A DNA stretch of 64,000 nt, taken from contig JADNRV010000073.1 in the NCBI GenBank assembly GCA_015499995.1, forward strand, positions 124,001 to 188,000, in the 5' to 3' direction. The DNA comes from Flammula alnicola. Taxonomy: Eukaryota > Basidiomycota > Agaricomycetes > Agaricales > Strophariaceae. Positions 10,484 to 24,192 of the stretch are shown here, one piece after another; within the stretch, counting starts at the first letter, position 1, and the number at the start of each line of letters is the position of its first letter. The position numbers were made by a program, and so were the translations under genes. A model generated the notes under the pieces. It ran no database searches. It was given only the letters and a program-made list of their open reading frames with translations, and was not told where the DNA came from.

Positions 10484-11968
10484 TGAAATCATCATTTTAC
10501 CCGGGACCGCGGAGAATTGGAGAATCCCAGCCAGCCGATCTTATTCGGATTCGAGGGAATTGCAAAGGACTAATGTACGTGTAGGGCTTATTTATAAATT
10601 GCATAAAATCGCGACCATTTACACTAAGATGGATGTATCTCTGGCTATGATGGACTGATGTTTCCGATTTCCTACTGGAAGGGATTGGTAGAGACAATAT
10701 CAAACAGTGGAAAGGCTCCGGGTTTCTATCGTTCTCTTTCTATCGTTCAAACGTTGTTCAAACGAATATATGCGCTCAATTTGCTCCTGTTCGCCATGCA
10801 TTGTCGCATGATTGCACCCGGTTACTTCGGCATGCCGTACCAGTAAATCGAAATGGTGGTGCATAATGATATATGTGACTGAGCAGCGAAGTTTCTTCGT
10901 GTCTTCTATCTCGTTGACACCACGATAGCGCTAGCGATGCATTCCGCAGTAGATGCACCATACCCCATGGCACACAGGCAAGCCATGGCGCCGGGGCCCC
11001 GGACTCCGCATTGCACCCCCTTTCCCCAGACGACGATCCGTCGTTGCTATAATTAGTTCTTAACCGCCCATGGCCAGTACTTAGTTTTTCTGCAAGACGC
11101 TTCATAGAAATCGTAATTTCTTTCAACCTTGTTTCAACCTCTCTGCTGATCCCATCTTTTAGGCGCCCGCCAGGATCTCGGAGTTTTCTCCGCCCCAAAG
11201 GCGGCGATTCCGGGGGTTCTTTGTGTGGCGCACCGTCCTGATGAGCGTGAAACGGGTGTTATCATCGCTCACCGCTAAAAGTCAAATAGTCAATATTATT
11301 TCGTATTAGTCATTCCTCATGCCTCAGCGTTAACAATTGCACGCATATATGCACCGTCCTGTACGAAAATAGCTCTGTGGTACGCAATTTCAGTGTTTCA
11401 CGTGGAGAAGGTGGCAATAACACGACACCCACGCTAGACCGGAGTTCTGAGAACATGTAGTGCTGGAAAATGTCAGCTTCTGTCCCGCTGTCAAGTGTTA
11501 CGGGGAGTCTGTGATTGACTTTCGGTATCTTCGGATCACCGGTACATACCTGTGAGGTTCTTGATGTCGGATGGCAAGTGATGTTGCATCCGTGCTGTAG
11601 CCTGTACTTACAGTATATAGCGCAGTGCTTAGTGATGTACAGCGGAGACCTTTCTCCGGTTGTAAGTGTGAATAAGCGTTCATGGTGTCTGCGCATTACG
11701 AGAGTAGAGCTTGAGAACTGCCGTACATACACAGAGTCTTGGTAAAGAGCATATCTACATCGACTCAAGATAAGAATCTTTTTCGTTCCATTTTGTCATT
11801 CAAACCATATTTACTGGTACTCGTGGTATTCATAACATGTATGCGTGCAGGTATGGTAAGAAAAGAAAAAAAACTAATGCTACCGTTCCAAAGGTGATAA
11901 TCAGAAACGAGGAGAAAATTAATGTACTGTTGTGAATACTGCTGAACCGCAGGAGGAAGGAATATCAA
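10484..11968. other. Intergenic, no supported gene
   Basis: Two minus-strand frames (10776-11198, 140 codons; 11310-11768, 152 codons) have no recognisable motif, no believable exon partners and a composition like noncoding sequence. Small direct repeats (TCTATCGTTC, about 10727-10750) are present. Confidence 0.4.
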
Positions 11969-12863
11969 TCAGACTTCTGCGTCGTTAGCCTTCTCGAGGT
12001 GCGATACATCCTCCTTCATCATATCCTCCTTCGTTGGTGTCGAGGGACTCGACTCGTGAACATGCTTGGTATCGGGGATAGGGACGCCACCGGCCTTATA
12101 GAGAATCCCAGCGGCGACGAGGGTGAAGAAAAGAGAGAACCATGGGAAGACAGCTAGAAGCTTGACTGAAAGGATATATCAAACACCGAGTCAGACATGT
12201 CAAAACAACAAACTGATAGAGATCAGACAGACGTACGGTAAGAAATGTCCTTGTATATGCTAGTCGAGCCCGCGGCCTTCGCGGCGCTTTCGATGATCGA
12301 GTCGGGAAGCTGGGTCGTGCCGATGAAGGCTTTGACGATGGCGTGCCGGTTGGCAAAGAAGATTATGTATGGGATCATAGCTCCGAACAGCAGCGTGCAT
12401 GCGCCAATGAGAATGAAGGCTTGCAATCGCAGAGTTCTCCTTGAAAGGGCTTTCGTCGCGGGCAGGAGCATGCCGGTGACGAATTTTGAGACGATGATGG
12501 AGATAACGAGGGCGGCGGTTGTCGCAATGACCCCGGCATCGAAGATATCTGAGGAAAGGCGATTCATTCAGTTGTAGCCCCAAAATCCGGTAGACGCAAT
12601 GCAAGATTACTCACCGCTGGTGTCGATGGTGACGACGGTGGGCGCAGGAGCCAGCTTCTTCAACTTGGACTTGTCCTGGTTTGACTTGATCAATGCATTA
12701 AGACCTACAACCAGGAGGCCCGCAAAAATCAGCAAGGCGATATAAATTTTAAAAAACGAGAAATTTACACACCAACTGAAGCAGCGATGACAGAGAAACA
12801 CCATGCAAGAATCAAGGAAACGAGTCGCGCGGTTTTCAAAGGCTCAGCAGCTGAAATAGCCAT
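11969..12863 (-). CDS. Four-helix membrane protein of unknown function
   Basis: Model: complement(11969..12165, 12237..12548, 12615..12704, 12773..12863), 229 residues, phases consistent. Hydrophobic segments are LVSLILAWCFSVIAASVGL (N-terminal), AGVIATTAALVISIIVSKFV, LQAFILIGACTLLFGAMIPY and LLAVFPWFSLFFTLVAAGIL. A charged loop (LIKSNQDKSKLKKL) joins the first two. The C-terminal tail is hydrophilic, Ser/Thr/Asp/Glu-rich and presumably cytosolic. I do not recognise the family. Topology is visible, function is not. Confidence 0.75.
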
Positions 12864-15560
12864 CGTGCAGGAGGGTTCAAGTGGGTCTGAACGGCGGTGT
12901 ACTGCGGAGGAGGGGAGGAAAGGGGGGGAGACCAGGAGACAACCAAGTAAGTATGGAGACTCCTCTTATTCGGTTTTTAACTTCAAGTCCCCGCGACCAA
13001 GACTTGAATTAATGCTAGGAGCTTTGTACACGACACCATTTTGGTATGCAGAAAACCATCGGACAAGAGGGATCTGGCGATCGGTCCATGTGGGGTTGTA
13101 AGTCATGGGGTAGCAGAAATTACTTTTTCAGGAAGGTTGTCCCTGACAATGCTCTTTTACCCCCACATACACTATCCTGTGATTATTTCCTTCGCTAAGT
13201 TCCTAGATTCCTATCATCTTCTTGGACTATTTATTCTAGATGAGCTCAGTCTTTGGAAACCTTTTCCTTCAGCATGAATTGCGTCTTTGACTTTACGACT
13301 ACAGCAGCTCTATATCATGGTAACGATAAATTCACCAAAAATTTTCGGCCACGGTGGATGTCGCGTCTGCAGCATACTTCCTGCTCTATGTGCAGTGCAC
13401 GCGCATCCTCCTCGCTCCACTAATAGTAATACTCGTTCGCGACTTGTTCGCGTTTCCGTTAATTTGACCCCGTAGGATAATGAATCTCCATATTCATATT
13501 GGCCACGATTGACATTGAAAATTTGTCAAGGAGGTACCATGCTCCGTGGGCTTCCGTGGGGCCCCAGATCTCATGGATGTCCTTTTTTCAAGCTCCCACC
13601 GAACTATGTCCCTTTCGCAATGTTCAAGAAGTAGCCCAGTCCTTCGCAGTGATTTTCCATACCAGCTCTGAGTCAGAACCCATACGCCTCTCAGCTCGAG
13701 AACAAATGGAAAAAGGGACCCGGACCCATGGTGCGTCATTATTGGGGTAAGTTTATTTAGCGCGGCGAACACTTTTGTCGCATGATAAAAGTACGGTACC
13801 ATTTGATCGAAGGGTTCGAAGCTCGACAATTTCTGGAGTGCTGTTCATTTAAATTTTCTCTGGCTCTGCCTGGGAGGCACAAGGAAGTGTCCCCAAGATG
13901 TCTGAATTCATTATGCGTCTTGAGGGAGGTTATTTTTCCAGAACACCTACGGCTGTGCGCCACACAGTAAAAAACAGTGGTGCTATTTGATTGGCCCTGG
14001 AACGCCCATCAATTTTCTGTTATCACAGTAAATTTAATGCGCCTCCATGTCATGACTAATCGATATCGCGATACATCGCTATCGTGGATTTATCGATATG
14101 TGTAGGTAGTCACCTCGAATTTTTTCCTTGACCCTAGGCCTCACGTTATCTCTCCCCGCACCAGTGCGGCTGCTCATCCTGAGAGTCTCCTGTTAGAGCT
14201 CGTGATATGTCAGTCAATAATCCAGGACGGCAGGGATGCTCGAGGTTTACGTCCATATTACATATGGTTACCACTGGCCATATCTCTGGACGCGTGTCAG
14301 CTACGTAGTCCACTCTGTGCGCCACATTATTGAACAATTCTCCTCAATTTTTGGCCGCATCAACATCACAAATGGCCATGGGTCCTCTAACTTCCTCGAC
14401 ATGAATACATATGTGCGTCGGCTTTCTTTTCCTTTCTATGTACAGCTCTGATCGAAGAGTGCCTGACGGCTGGCGCTGCTCGCCGCTGCATTCCCGACTC
14501 CCCGCATCCCCGCACGCGCAGTTCCCCCAACTTCCAAATTCCCCCACTTTACCCCATGGTGCATGTCGGACGTTTTCGGAATCGGTTATGTATATCCCGA
14601 CATTTGTAAGCAGATGCCCCCGTCTGTTGAAGCATTGTCGAGTCACTCGACTCTCTCAGAGCCTCGACGACGGCCTCTACATTCTATGATTCTAAGCACG
14701 AATTTTTGAAGGTTCGAACGCAACTGGCTGGTGTGCGTATGTCCCACATCAATAGCCTTAACCAGTCTTATATCTTTTCTTAGAGTGCTCCGGGAGAGTT
14801 CCGGATCTCTCTTCGATTTGCATTTCTGTGGCATTGGATTTAGAAACTGGCAGGGCCCAGCACGGGCTCCAAGGTAGTCCTATTTCTGGAAAAACTTCTC
14901 TGAGTGCTTTCCAGACTCTGTCTAGATATCGAGTGTACGTACAACGCTTAACCCGTCCATCCCGTTTTGCACTTTCTTCAACTGTACACTCGCATGCGTC
15001 CTGAATGTTGTCCGCTCATCCTTCATTCATTGTCTGCGTGACTACACATGAAGACTCTACAGTGAGCCACGGGTCCATTGATAACGACACAACAACTGTA
15101 TTAAGATCCTTACCTCTGTCGCGCACATTCCTCTTTCTCTCCTTTGAATTCTATCCTGCCAGTACCAGGGCAGTGAGCATCGGATATGGTATGGCGGTCA
15201 AACGACGACGTCATGACCGCATTACAGCCAATCGATTGCAAGTTTAATCTAACCTATTACATACTCGAAATCCCATGAAGCTTTTCGGCGTGTTTAGCCC
15301 TTCTGGAGGAGGCTCTCGAAGGCCGTGTCCTTGTACGTAGACCGCGTGACCGCTGGTCGAGAGGGATTGTGGCGCACGTACGGCCGGACCTCTGCGCGAA
15401 AGAGACTTTTTTGGCTCTTTTTAGAGTTTACAGTGTTCGTGTTTGTCCCTAAGTATGCATGCTTTGACCCTCTGCATAGTTACATGTTTGACGTAGAAAG
15501 CGTTTTGAGGATGACGTTTATAGCAAACCGGTTCCTGAATAGGATAGGCGCGAGTGCTCA
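12864..15560. other. Long intergenic stretch, no supported gene
   Basis: Short frames on both strands (at most 111 codons) with no domains. Palindromic AT-rich bits around 14060-14100 (ATCGATATCGCGATACATCG and ATCGATATG). I see no element ends. Confidence 0.4.
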
Positions 15561-16663
15561 TCATAGAGAAGTAAGACACCGGTGAGGAGGACTCTTTCCC
15601 ATAGTATTTTTCATAGCCCAAGATGTCGGAGTCGTCGTCTTCAGTTCAACGACATATCCAATAGCCCACTGGCAAAACCTAGAGTGCTGAAGAGCGCTGA
15701 AGTCAAGTGCCAGTTGGTCTGTTCTCGGAGATTTTTCGAGGTCCCACCACAGTCCAGAATCATCGCGATAACATGGATTCTTGAGATTGAGCTGCACACG
15801 GCTGGAGGAGACAACAAAGATCGAAGCTGTGTGCGTGTCGTTGAATTCGGGAGTGTGTACGGAGGTGTGGTGGGAGGACTCAGACTCGTTCTTCCTTTTC
15901 TCTTTTTCTTTCTGAAAATGCGACACAGAGCTGACAGAGAAAGAGAATAGATAGATCCCAGTGACCGTGTTTGGAAGGACAAAGTTCCAGTCGTTGATAT
16001 CTTGTTGTGTCATGCCTCCAGAGTCCTTCATAGATGTAGAAAGTGCTAAGGTTCAAAGGTGAGAAGCTCGAGGCTGATGGTCATATTTGTAGGTGGCTGA
16101 CCGTACATGATTCCACCTCCGATTCCACAGGTCGGAGACAACATTCTCTTAAACGACATGTCATCCAATTCCTCGTTCACGTGGCGTCGAATCCCTAAAC
16201 AATCCCTCGCTTTACATATAAGTATTGAGTATTGACTGGCACGCGTAAAAGTAAGCAATACCATACCGTGCACTGCCAAATCCATGTCCTCGACGATGGC
16301 CGTATCGAATGCCGTCTCAAGAGATTGTGCTTCCGAAACGATGGGTGCACATAAAGCAAATGGCAAGAACGCCAATAGCAGTAAATTTAGCAGTGACTTT
16401 TAAATAACACGAGAAGAAAAAGGGAGAAGGCAGAAGAGACGAAAATATCAGACTCGGAGTACAGTGCGTGCTTACAAAAAAAAAGTACCAGTCCAATCGC
16501 GCACTGGCACCTGGAAGTTCCTGCAGATCCACAAAAAGGAGAACTTGGTAGTTCGATTGCCCGCTGTCGTTCGTCGTTCATAGAGCATCATCAGTGCATG
16601 GTCTACGTAGAGCACAGCTCACCTATAGCTATGTACCTGGATAGGTTGCGAATAGGCAGCCAT
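15561..16663 (-). CDS. Possible single-pass membrane or secreted protein, weak model
   Basis: Splicing from the ATG at 16663 gives MAAYSQPIQ, then ELPGASARLDWYFFF, then a hydrophobic run SLLNLLLLAFLPFALCAPIV. Further exons read SLETAFDTAIVEDMDLAVHG, RRHVNEELDDMSFKRMLSPT, and KDSGGMTQQDINDWNFVLPN. The junctions I traced are GT-AG and keep frame, which is why I list it. A last part near 15561-15780 (DDSGLWWDLEKSPRTDQLAL) is open, but its junction is uncertain. One membrane anchor or signal sequence, unknown family. It could be a lineage-specific gene or chance. Confidence 0.35.
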
Positions 16664-17705
16664 CGCGTTGACAGACTCATGGAACGTTCAGCTCAGAATA
16701 TGCTGAACAAGAAAGAAACAACAGGTCAATAAATTTACCTATAAGAATAGAAGATAGAGTCTCGCCCATGTTGGTCGGAAAAGTCACTCCGAGCCTATCA
16801 TCAGCGCTCAGTGGCCATACGTGAGGATTTCGAGATGGCACGCGAAATTATGCAGCTGGAAATACTCTATAAAAAATCAAGAATGTCAGACAGGGATACA
16901 TATCCAGAGGCAGGAATCGAAAAACCTTTGGCCGTCTGACTTGGTCAGGAGGTGACACAAGTGCCAGTGGCAGACGATATTATTGTCACTTTCCGCGGGC
17001 GTTCATCATTGGACACGTAGTTGGGTTCCACCTCACGCATTCTCTGGTGTTGGTTGGATATGGAATAAGGTATAGGACGAGATAGACAAGTACATGTCAA
17101 CATGTTACATGTTGCACGTTGGACGCGACTCCGGGACATGGAGAGGCCGTGGGAAAGCTTTCAACCTCCGTTCAACTGGCCATCCGTAGTCACGACATCA
17201 TCCATTTTCCATCAGCTCTATCATCCTCAACGTCAAATTAAAATTAAAGCGCATCAAGCTCTTGAAGATACACTGCAGCATCGCCAGGAAAGCAGGAAAC
17301 TTAGGCCGACTACGAGCAGGTAAATTGCCATTTTTCAGTCCCGCATGTTGGAATTTGAACAGATCCCAAGTGCTATGCATGTCCAGTATGGAGCCAAATA
17401 TTAACGAATGATTAACAGTTGTATAATTTCCATTGTGTGTAGAACACAATACCGCGATTTTCTGGTCTGGTTGCCTATTCGAAGTTTCGACACCCCAACT
17501 TGTGGGTAACGACGCGCTCGCCACGCTCCACGACCTTCAGAAGTCAGTGGTTATTTTTCGAGAATTCTCCGCGATAACTTCTGTGCGTTTCTATCTCTGA
17601 ATTGCGTCGCATCGCGTCTAACTTTTTATTCTGGGCCCACAGCTCAAGCTCAAGCTCAAGACTTGAGCTCGACTTCCGAACCATTAACAGTGCGTTCAAC
17701 CGACC
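16664..17705. other. Intergenic, no supported gene
   Basis: No domain-bearing frame. A short AGCTCA microsatellite lies at about 17641-17662, just upstream of the next gene. Confidence 0.4.
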
Positions 17706-19341
17706 ATGATGATGGCACTGCAAGCACTTCGCCACGCAACTCGCCGGGTGCCTTTATTCAATGCAGCTGAGCAGCGTCTAAGCTCACACCTCCTGAAGAG
17801 ATGCGCAGGATCGAAGGATTTTTTGCTGGGGTCGAAGGAGGCGAAGTACTTCTCGGTACGTCGCGACTCGTCTGTTTCGCACATTCTATGCCCACTCAGT
17901 TCCTTCCTCAGACGGCGACAGATTTGCCACGCCCAAGACGCCCAGGACGGCCACGGACCAAGCGCGTGATCCTGACTTTGAAACCCGAACAGATGTCGGA
18001 GGTTGGGCAGAATATTTGCGATGTCTCAAAGCACTCTTTGGCAAGCTTCAGATTAGACAAGTCTGCTACCTCAGACGAATTTGATCTACCTATTTTTCTA
18101 TGGTATGCCCACGGAACTCCGTTCCCGCCAAACACGAAGGGCGTCCTATACTACCATCAACCACCAAGCGAGCCAGGAGTGTCTGGACAAGTACGGTTTC
18201 GTCTATGCGACGACATTACGGAATTCAGCCGAGGACACGATTTGCAATCCAAAGAGGGAACACCGTGGAACATACCGCTGTCGACAATCATCAGAGGGAG
18301 GGCCTCCTGGCAAGGATTGCGTGTTTTGTTGGCCGATGAAGGGATCTTCGACCCTACTTCCGTCGCCACCGCATCTCTCGGCGAAGCATTCAAGAGTAGA
18401 AGTGTCATGACCCTCCGGCCTGAGAAGATGGTTGAGAAGGGACAGGAGATCTGCTCTTTGTCGGGAATCCACAACGCTCGGCTGCGTGCCGTCAACGTTC
18501 AAGGAACACCCCACATGCACGTCGTCTACCGACATGGATATGTTGCAGAACATGGCCTACGTGCATTTCCACCCAACACCAGAGGGGTCTTTTACTACCA
18601 CATACAACCTGGCGAGCCACCGATATCAGGCCAAATCCGCTTCCGCATATGCAACGACCTTGCAGGGTTTGCAGACGGTCATGACCTTCTCGACTCCGAC
18701 GGCGAAACTTGGAATGTACCTCTTTATTACATCGCCACCTACGAAGTGCTTGCAGGATTCGAATCCCAGCTGCTTTACGACAGCCTCGTCGACAAAGAGC
18801 TCCTCGACGACATCAAGAAACTCCCACAGATTGGGACAATCCATCCACGTCGATATTTGTATAGCCCCACTCAACCGTTCGTGATCGACCTCCAGAAACA
18901 GACTAAAAAGCGCAAGTTCAACCTGATAACGCGGCATAGCAGAGACCCCTTCGATGCCCACACCCTCTTCTGCCAGCGTCGCGATCGCGAGCTGGGTTAT
19001 GTATCTCCATATGCAGGTCAGCATCGCGATTCTATTCATAATCTGGACATGCGCTCAAAGTTGAGGTTTTTGACCTAGGTCGCATTCGAGCTCGTTTCGA
19101 AGTATCTACTCTACCGGAACACGTCAAGGACGGGCCATCGTTGGTTTTGCGGATCCTCGAAATTCTAGAACCCGTTGAATGCGTCGTCAAAGACTATGAT
19201 TATTTCATTGCCCCACCAAAAGCAGGGGAACTCTTTTCAAAAAAGGCCAGAAATGGCTCCTATCGGCCTTGGCACCTCGCGTTGAAGAAGCGAACAGAAG
19301 GAAAGGCTTTCCTGTCCTTCCTCGAACACTACAAACCCTAA
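17706..19341 (+). CDS. Two-repeat protein of an unnamed fungal family (intact copy)
   Basis: Model: join(17706..17855, 17912..18995, 19061..19341), 504 residues. Two homologous repeats of about 145 residues start near residues 69 and 215. Repeat 1 reads ILTLKPEQMSEVGQNICDVS then GVLYYHQPP and VRFRLCDDITEF. Repeat 2 reads MTLRPEKMVEKGQEICSLSG then GVFYYHIQP and IRFRICNDLAGF. A third, different C-terminal block (RARFEVSTLPEHVKDGPSLV to FLEHYKP) ends the protein. The Arg-rich, acid-poor N-terminus (MMMALQALRHATRRVPLF) looks like a mitochondrial presequence. The second intron uses donor GTTATG, chosen because other donors give a stop. I do not recognise the family. Two decayed relatives lie at 28726-30180 and 49602-50845. 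Confidence 0.8.
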
Positions 19342-19671
19342 TGTGAGCGTCTTTGTTGTTCTACGAGTCGCATTCCACTTTGTTTACGTATAGTTACCGC
19401 AGCAGACACCCTACTTCTTGGCTGGGCAGGGCTCTCCTTTCGGATCATCGTTACTGTACGCTCATAGCCAGAGTCTTCCAGAGCAGATGCGCCCAAAGTT
19501 GCACACGATTTTTACGAGGACTGACGGCAATACAGGCCAATCGCTCCTGTTGAAAGGCAAGATCCGCAGGATCCTAATTGTGCTTGGGGGTGTAACCCGC
19601 ATCGGTAGTCAGACAGTTTAAACGGCAGTCTTTTTTGCGTGAATAAAATGGATATATTATGGATTTGTCAA
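19342..19671. other. Convergent intergenic region
   Basis: 3' regions of the two-repeat gene (+) and NDC1 (-) face each other. No other feature seen. Confidence 0.4.
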
Positions 19672-22026
19672 TCAAGAATAATCAAGAAACGCTTGCAACT
19701 TATTGGCTATTCTCGGAGGGAACTTGAAGGCCAGCAGCTTATCCCCAAATGTCCTCACAATCCTTGCGATGCCTTCTTTCAAGCCTAAAAATGTCATCAA
19801 ATCATCGTCAGCAAGGCGTCGTGGAATTTTCAAGGAAGAGAGCATGCGTACCATCCGCCATGTGCCCCAGAATTTCTTGAGCCTTGTGGATTTCAACAAG
19901 AAGAGCATCTTTTTCGTGCTGCTCCCTGAGAGATAGAGGCGTAGATGAGGGTTTATTGAGAGCATTGATTTCGATTTGGTATTGCTCGATCGCAGACAAA
20001 TACGAAATCATGGCTTCCAAGATTTTCGGGATATCTCTTTGGACAACGCCATAACGATCCTCGGTCAAGGAAGCACACGTCAGATGTGATAAAACTGCAC
20101 GAAAATCAGAAAAAATTTAACAGATCAGATATCAGTGACCGAGACGCACCATCAACGACGACAACGTCCAGCTCCCAAAAAGGCAACGAGGCCTCAACGA
20201 TCCTACTCGTCCGTTCCTTATTACACCAGTGCAAAAACTGGCTAACCTTCTCTCTCAATCGTTCGGGCACATATTTCGTCGCGACCGTGCTCGTAAACGC
20301 TGTAATGTCGCCTCGTAGCCGACTTCCTAGCCCCTTCACATTCTTCACGTTTTTCTTCGCCTCTTCCGCTATTGGAGATGACATGACTCTCGTCTCGACG
20401 CTCCTGAACAATTCAGGCACGTGGGTGGCATCCGCGCCGACATCTACGACCTTGGCAATGGGACCGTTCGACGCTAATGCATCCAAGGCGGCCAGTCCGG
20501 GCGATTCCTCCGGCGTTTTGAACACTCTCTGCCTCAGAAGTGGCACAGGGGTGGCGATCTGTGGGGCAGGAACCACTTTGGGTTGCGCTGGTGTTGGAGC
20601 AGCAGGTGCTGGCGGTGGTTGGCCTCTTCGAAGGAATGTCTGGTAATCGTGTCCGAGGAGTAGGAGACTTTCACGAGAAAGCAAGGCCCATAGGTTGAGT
20701 GCGCTTTTCTGGTCGCCGAAAAGTGCTGTTCTCCGCGCACTAGCACTAGTAGACTTATCGATAGCCAACTCCCTGAGTTCGGAGTATGCGAAGAATTTGA
20801 ATATTCTGTCGGATGATGTAAGGCCAGAGATGAGAGTCGTATTGGGGTCCGCAGAAACGACAGCGATCGGTGTTGTGTCGACGACGACGTTGTCGAAGAG
20901 GCAATCGGCAATTTCCCAGTTTAGGAACGTGCCGAAAGCCAGAAACCATGCTCTGGAGAGTAAAGGCTGGTGCCGGATTGGAAGAGTTATTGTCCACGGG
21001 CCTTTGAGGAAATGGGCAGTGAAGGGCCGGAGAAGGAGGGAGAGGAATGGGATTTTGTACAGAATTGGCAACGAGAAGCGCGCCAAGGCACAGACGAATG
21101 CCGCTACGACGACGGCGAGTGTTGTGAAGGCAGAAGCAACAAACAGGGACACCAGAACAGTGAGAATAAGGGGGGTTTGGTTTCTGTTCAGCTATAGACT
21201 GCATTAAAGACGTGTTGGGTTGTGAAATATTGGCTGCATGGCTTACTGTAAGAATCCACCTGTACACGAATCGGTCAATCATGGCACCTCGTAATGAGAA
21301 TGCCAATGCGACAGCGAATTGGGTCGCAATCAAAAACAGTAAACGGCCGTTGAGATAATGGGGGTGTTTTCTGCTCAGACGATGTTAAAGAAAGTAGAAA
21401 ACACCAAATTGAACGAACGTACTTTGACCTGACGAACAAGGTGATTTTGGGGTCTCCACGCGCGTCAATTTCATATTTATTCGTCATGAGGATATGGATT
21501 ATAAGGGCAGATATTGCAGATACCGCATAAGTGATAAATGCTATCTTTGTGCTGTTTTGCGCCAGTGCTCGTTTGACAGTGGCTATAGGCGACACCCCAC
21601 CTGATCTTTGCGCTACAGGAAAAAGAGTCGGTCAAAATATAACTCGTTCCAGTGTCGATGCTCACCTGTCAAGAACACTTTTCGCAACACTGAGATTGGC
21701 AGGGCTACCAACGTCCAGCTCAAAAAAGCGAGGAAGAGGATCCGCGGGGTGAACGGCAGAGTCAAAGCTCCCAAAAAGCCGAGCTCTTCCGTGCCTCTGA
21801 CTTGCCACCACGACCATATGCTGTGGATTATCCAGGACCATCCTGCAGAACGCAACAGAGTAAACCTGAGGCGATGGCGGAACAATGCTTTCACGAGTGG
21901 TTCATATGCTTGACTCGCAGGTGGAATCGATGGGGTTGACCTGCTTGATATTGTGGACGTTATAGCTCTGAGGGGAGTCGTCGATGGAATTCGTGAGCTC
22001 GATGCATTGGCCGCTGCTGTCGACAT
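19672..22026 (-). CDS. NDC1: NDC1-like transmembrane nucleoporin
   Basis: Model: complement(19672..19784, 19852..20094, 20150..21191, 21247..21370, 21423..21612, 21666..22026), 690 residues, every phase agreeing. The N-terminal third is multi-pass membrane, beginning after SQAYEPLVKALFRHRL, the NDC1-type start. Segments include ILFLAFLSWTLVALPISVL, IAFITYAVSAISALIIHIL, LLFLIATQFAVALAFSLRGA and VLVSLFVASAFTTLAVVVAA. The C-terminal half is soluble and ends IVRTFGDKLLAFKFPPRIAN. NDC1 anchors nuclear pore complexes, and in fungi the spindle pole body, in the nuclear envelope. The start at 22026 (MSTAAANA) is preferred over the upstream in-frame Met at 22149, which adds a non-conserved lead. Assignment rests on overall pattern and the start motif. 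Confidence 0.85.
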
Positions 22027-24192
22027 CGAACTCGTCAGTCGTCGTCGTTCGTTACAAAAGCGCGCGTCAGTCACGTCACGATCTGTCACGAAAGGATCAA
22101 CACGTGCGACAAACCACGTTACTCTAAGACTTTCGGGCAGGCTTGCCATTTGTTGTTTACAGTTTCTCTCTCATCCAGCATCCGCGAAGCATCCCATGTT
22201 CGTCTGTCGTCCAGTTCTCCTGAACCTCTAAAGTATACGACTAGAGCTTTCATATCTCAATCTACACTTTCAGTGCCGCCACGGCTAACAGCGAAGATTT
22301 TCCGAGAATTGGCTGCTCAAATCAGCGTCGATTTCACTAGTTAACCCTGTTGGAAGCAACCTCGAGGCCTGTTTTCCGTACCCATATCTTCAAGGCGAAA
22401 TTCTTTTGGATTCTTTCTGCATGTAGCTTCTCTCGCTGCTTTTCCTTACTCTCGTGCCACATAAACGCATGGGCCTCGTAGACCCCCGCGGTACTATGCG
22501 AACTTTCCTTCAACGGAAGGTGAACGATAGAGGTGCCTGGTGTGCATACTATTACAACAATCCTTCTATCCCCGTGGCCCGCCATGCCAGCCATATCTCA
22601 CAGTCGCCTGTACGTGACAGTCCTTATGTGTACGGGAGATGTTCGGCGGCCGGTGGTGCACTATTTTTTGGTTTTCATTGAATTTCCCCGAATGAAGCTG
22701 ATCATAACTGATCTCGCTTTATTAAAAATAGATATATGGCGTTAAAAGATATGATTCGCGCAAAGAATTTTCGTCACACAAAGTCAGACCCCGAGGATTT
22801 CAAGCGACGGCACCGCAGGATTTTTCCCAAACCTGCGAATGAAAATGTCGTGAAAACGAGCTTTTGACAACTCCTCAGCCCTTATCAATCAGTTGCATCA
22901 AATACTTACATGAAGAGCGGCGGTTCGCAGCCCACTGTAACGTGTGCCTAAGTATGTATACTAACATATGCTTTGCAATTGCCAGGTCGCATCGAAAAGT
23001 TCATCTCCCTTAAGCTTGCACCCCGGTTCGATGTCTCCCGCAAGAGCGTGCCAAATTTTCTGGTTGTATATCCTCTCTTTCGCGAATCGTAAGTCAGAGT
23101 CCTCAGATATGTTGCGGATAACCTTTTTGCTTTTTCCCAGTTATGCAACTCTATTTTTCTTCGAAAGCCTGGCCCCTGCACGGTAAGTTACATTCTAAGA
23201 TATTGCCCATGCATCTAGCTCTCACGGCTTCTGTGTACCGCAGTGGGACTTAGTGTACCATATGTCAATTCCGGAATCTCTTCACTCTTGAATGGAAAGG
23301 ATTATTCTTGACTGGAAAAGGTTTCTGCCTGAGATTCTATAGGAATCTGCTTTCCGGCACCCATATTGCACAAGAGCGATTACATCCTCAGTGTGAAATC
23401 TCTCTATTTTTATCTTATGTCAAGAATAACTGACGCACCATGATCACCTTTCGAGGCTTTCCAATGCCAGGGAAATTATAACCTGCACGCGCGCATTAAC
23501 TCCCAAGGTAACACAGTGGTAAGCCACTCACGATGTCCTGACCAGTTCATCGGATGCGTTCGGAGGTCAGTACTTCAGTACTCAGTGTCAAGAGGAGGTG
23601 CGTGGTATTCCCCTCATGACATGTGTAGTTGTCTTTATTTCCTTTCCCATGGCGTTAGTTCGGCACCGACCACCCTGTTAAATCCTGCGTATGGCAGTTT
23701 GATCTGATAAGTCAATGCATATGAAGTGGGCAGGGTTTGCCTAAATTTAGAGATCGCTTGCCACGAGTTCTTATGATGGTGCGTTGCCCTCCAGCTGCTC
23801 TTTGGATCGAAATGAATTGAAAGCGAGAGGCGATCAGGCTTAGTGACGGTACACACGGAAAGTGTCCGATGCCATGAGGTAATGGGTATAACATCAAGGC
23901 TTCTTGAGTGCTTATCATTTATCGCAATTTTCCGACACAATTCGCAAAACCCCACACTTCAAGCTTCAAGAGTGCCATCCTTGAAGAAGCCCTTCCATAT
24001 ACTTATATAAAAGTTCAGGATTTCGTGGCCCTGGAGACCCCCCGTTCAAATGTCCCGAGTTATCTCCTTTTGAGATTCGGACATCTAATCGAAGTTTTTT
24101 TTTAACAACAACTGACACGGGGATGTTTATGAATTCCGCTCAGCTACACGCTGTAAACGGAGCGGGTTCCTCCTTGCAGTCATACCACGACC
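22027..24192. other. Intergenic, no supported gene
   Basis: Many short frames (up to 106 codons) without motifs. Presumed divergent promoter region of NDC1 and the FAD oxidoreductase. Confidence 0.4.

Noticed and set aside
10776..11768. Two minus-strand frames of 140 and 152 codons
   Set aside because: No motif, no splice partners, noncoding-like composition.
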